Shown: positions 15,770-17,470 of the stretch, piece by piece
Layout of the letters: every line of letters begins with the position of its first letter
Numbering within the stretch: the first letter of the stretch is position 1
Assembly (NCBI GenBank): GCA_022572485.1
Contig: JACZVU010000041.1
Span: 1 to 17,470 of the forward strand
Reading direction: 5' to 3'
From: Myxococcales bacterium
GTDB lineage: Bacteria > Myxococcota_A > UBA9160 > SMWR01
Length of the DNA: 17,470 bases
Program-made: the position numbers and the translations under genes
The notes under the pieces: model-generated
The model's input: the letters and a program-made list of their open reading frames with translations, nothing else
Databases searched by the model: none
Told to the model about the DNA's origin: nothing

Positions 15770-17131
15770 TTACGCGATCCCGTACCGCTTCATCTTCTTG
15801 TAGAGGCCTTCCCGGGTGATCCCGAGCAGCCGCGCAGTGGTGGCCCGACGGCCGCTGTTGGTGTCGAGCGCGCGACGGATCAGCCACGCTTCGACGCGCG
15901 CGAGCGTTTCGCGTAGCGATTCGCCGGGCTGAACGACGGCCTGTACGGGTTCGAGCATCTCGAACAGGCGTGCAGAGAACTGCGTGGGAGTGAGTTCACT
16001 GCCGGGCTCCGCCATGGCGAGGGCTCGCTGGATTTCGTTTTCGAGTTCCCGCACGTTTCCCGGCCAACCGTAGCTTTGCAGCAGGTGGCGGGATTCAGCG
16101 GATAGAGACGAACGGGGCTGCCCGCTGCGCGTCGTGTAAAGGGAGAGGAAGTGCTCGGCGAGAGGCAGGATGTCGAGGGGCCGCTCTCGCAGCGGAGGTA
16201 CGTGAATCGGGAACACCGCGAGCCTGTAATAAAGGTCGGGCCGAAACTGTGCATCGCTCGCCTCGCGGCGCAGATTTCGGTTCGTCGCTGCAATGATGCG
16301 GACGTCGATTCTGCGCGTTTGGGAACTGCCGATCGGGCGCACCTCCCTTTCTTGTAATACGCGAAGCAGTTTTGCCTGAAAGGGGCGGGTGGTTTCGCCG
16401 ATCTCATCGAGGAATAGGGTCCCGCCGTTGGCAGCTTCGAACAGGCCTCTTTTGTCGCGATCTGCGCCGGTGAACGCACCCTTCTTGTGGCCGAACAATT
16501 CGCTTTCGAGCAGCGCTTCTGGAAACGCCGCGCAGTTGACGGCGATGAAAGGCACTTCTCGATTGGAGCTCTTCTCGTGAATTTCCCGTGCGAACAATTC
16601 CTTTCCGGTTCCGGTTTCTCCGGTGATGAGCACGGTAATGCGGGATTTCCGGGCGTGCCCGATGAGTGCGAGGACCTCTGCGAGCTGCGGGCTGCTGCCG
16701 ATGATCTTCGTGTTCGACAGGTGACGTGGCGGTTCAGCTACCGATGCCGCGGCTGGCTTCGCGGGCGGGTTCATTCTCGCGAGCCCTTGAAGCAGCGCCC
16801 GCTTCACATACTGGGCGGTGTCGCCTCTGCCACAGTAGAACACGTCTACTGCACCGCGTTCGCGAAGCTCTCGCAACGAGAAGGCGTCGAGGGATTCGAG
16901 TTGAACGAAAATCGGCGGAAGAGGGCGCCGGCGGGCGAGATCCTTCAATGCCTCGAGCGCTTGTTTCGAATCCTTGCAGGCGAGTAGAAGCACATCGAAA
17001 TCGCCTAGGGGGAGAGCGCTCGCTCCCGCGACATCGCGTTCCCAGACGAGTTCCAGCATCGGGCAGTTGCCTGCCAACTCCACAGCCAGTCGCTCGTTGC
17101 CAATCCAGACAATCGATCGAATCGAGTCCAT
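15770..17131 (-). CDS. Sigma-54-dependent activator with non-phosphorylatable receiver-like domain
   Basis: An NtrC-family enhancer-binding protein of 453 residues that would drive promoter melting by sigma-54 RNA polymerase. Residues 1-118 look like a receiver but lack its chemistry: the acidic pair after strand 1 is replaced (IVWIGNE) and the phospho-Asp position is Ala51 (DVLLLACKD). The AAA+ domain is about 142-372: Walker A GETGTGKE (171-178), the sigma-54 contact loop GAFTGA (218-223), Walker B GTLFLDE (237-243), FRPDLYYRL (297-305) and [11 protein letters not shown] (355-365). A Fis-type helix-turn-helix closes the protein (about 427-451, [20 protein letters not shown]). GGAGG lies about 7 bases before the ATG. 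Copy B of the structured repeat lies upstream in the same orientation. The target promoter is not evident. The preceding gap, 15589-15769, shows nothing else. Confidence 0.93.
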   Translation of the reverse strand: MDSIRSIVWIGNERLAVELAGNCPMLELVWERDVAGASALPLGDFDVLLLACKDSKQALEALKDLARRRPLPPIFVQLESLDAFSLRELRERGAVDVFYCGRGDTAQYVKRALLQGLARMNPPAKPAAASVAEPPRHLSNTKIIGSSPQLAEVLALIGHARKSRITVLITGETGTGKELFAREIHEKSSNREVPFIAVNCAAFPEALLESELFGHKKGAFTGADRDKRGLFEAANGGTLFLDEIGETTRPFQAKLLRVLQEREVRPIGSSQTRRIDVRIIAATNRNLRREASDAQFRPDLYYRLAVFPIHVPPLRERPLDILPLAEHFLSLYTTRSGQPRSSLSAESRHLLQSYGWPGNVRELENEIQRALAMAEPGSELTPTQFSARLFEMLEPVQAVVQPGESLRETLARVEAWLIRRALDTNSGRRATTARLLGITREGLYKKMKRYGIA

Positions 17132-17327
17132 CGCAGCCTCCGTATCCTTTGGCGTGCTGTCAGAGCAATTCGCGTGCCAGTGGTTACGGGTTCGCGCGTC
17201 GGCGTAGCGGTGTCTGAGCCGCTCCGTTGGCGGAAATTGGCCGATTCCACCGGCGACAAACGACCAGCCCGTGAAGAGCGATCGGGCATTTCCGACGGGT
17301 TTTCAGCAGGGCTTTTCGGTTTGCGTG

Positions 17328-17454
17328 GCGGGTTGCTCGGGTGCGGTGACGAGGGGGTGTCGGGCTCAAACCCCATGTCGCTCGACACCCCCTCGTCACC
17401 CCACCCAAGCGATGCTCCCATCCGCAAGGACCCTTGCGTGCGGTGGTCTTCTTC
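17328..17454 (-). repeat. Structured interspersed repeat, copy B
   Basis: Read on the minus strand it has the same order as copy A: GAAGAA (17449-17454), a 6-bp stem (17433-17438 with 17423-17428), the linker GGGAGCATCGCTTGGG (17404-17419), then a perfect 18-bp inverted repeat (17345-17362 with 17383-17400). The loop contains GCGACATGGGGTTTGAGCCC, identical to copy A. The stem arms differ in sequence from copy A. It lies about 200 bases upstream of the sigma-54 activator gene in the same orientation, so it could be part of its leader or an independent unit. The remaining 17132-17327 holds no supported gene. Confidence 0.8.
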
Positions 17455-17470
17455 CACGCTTTGCGCAAGT

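Overview
The window is high-GC bacterial DNA with compact genes on both strands. It looks like an uncultured Deltaproteobacteria-type genome (Myxococcota or Desulfobacterota relatives). The basis is the gene mix: a yejABEF peptide importer, a sigma-54 enhancer-binding protein, an arsenosugar-type ArsM and a UGA-recoded SelW-like selenoprotein. No rRNA, tRNA or other phylogenetic marker is present, so the placement is inference.

Layout. 1-436: a 52-bp tandem repeat (itself two diverged 26-bp halves) and one doubtful small ORF. 437-6126: a four-gene operon, yejA-yejB-yejE-yejF, for a complete oligopeptide (microcin C-type) ABC importer. 6315-8241: an ArsM-type arsenite methyltransferase followed by an exported ABHD14-like alpha/beta hydrolase. 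8386-8868 (minus): a type-5 peroxiredoxin. 9259-9480: a 73-residue Rdx/SelW-family selenoprotein in which an in-frame TGA (9289-9291) encodes the Sec of a CxxU motif, followed by a bacterial SECIS-like hairpin. 9481-10195: about 0.7 kb without genes, holding a structured interspersed repeat and a four-unit array of 56-bp hairpin repeats. 10196-11395 (minus) and 11474-12181 (plus): a divergent pair, a CCA-adding-enzyme-like protein and a dienelactone-hydrolase-like protein, each lacking key catalytic residues of its family. 12364-15588: a large membrane CHASE4-HAMP-PAS-PAS-GGDEF-EAL protein for cyclic-di-GMP turnover. 15770-17131 (minus): a sigma-54 activator whose receiver-like domain lacks the phospho-acceptor Asp. 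17132-17470: intergenic DNA with the second copy of the structured repeat, inverted relative to the first.

How the genes work together. The yej genes form one transporter. ArsM, the peroxiredoxin and the selenoprotein are all thiol or selenol proteins and could reflect metalloid or peroxide handling, but they are on different strands and not clearly one operon. The cyclic-di-GMP protein and the sigma-54 activator are convergent regulatory genes with no target visible here.

The two most striking observations are the selenoprotein, which standard gene calling would miss or truncate, and the repeat pair at 9756-9890 and 17328-17454. In that pair the loop and linker sequences are conserved, while the stem sequences differ between copies yet stay complementary. 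This is the pattern expected of a structured RNA or of a hairpin-based mobile repeat.
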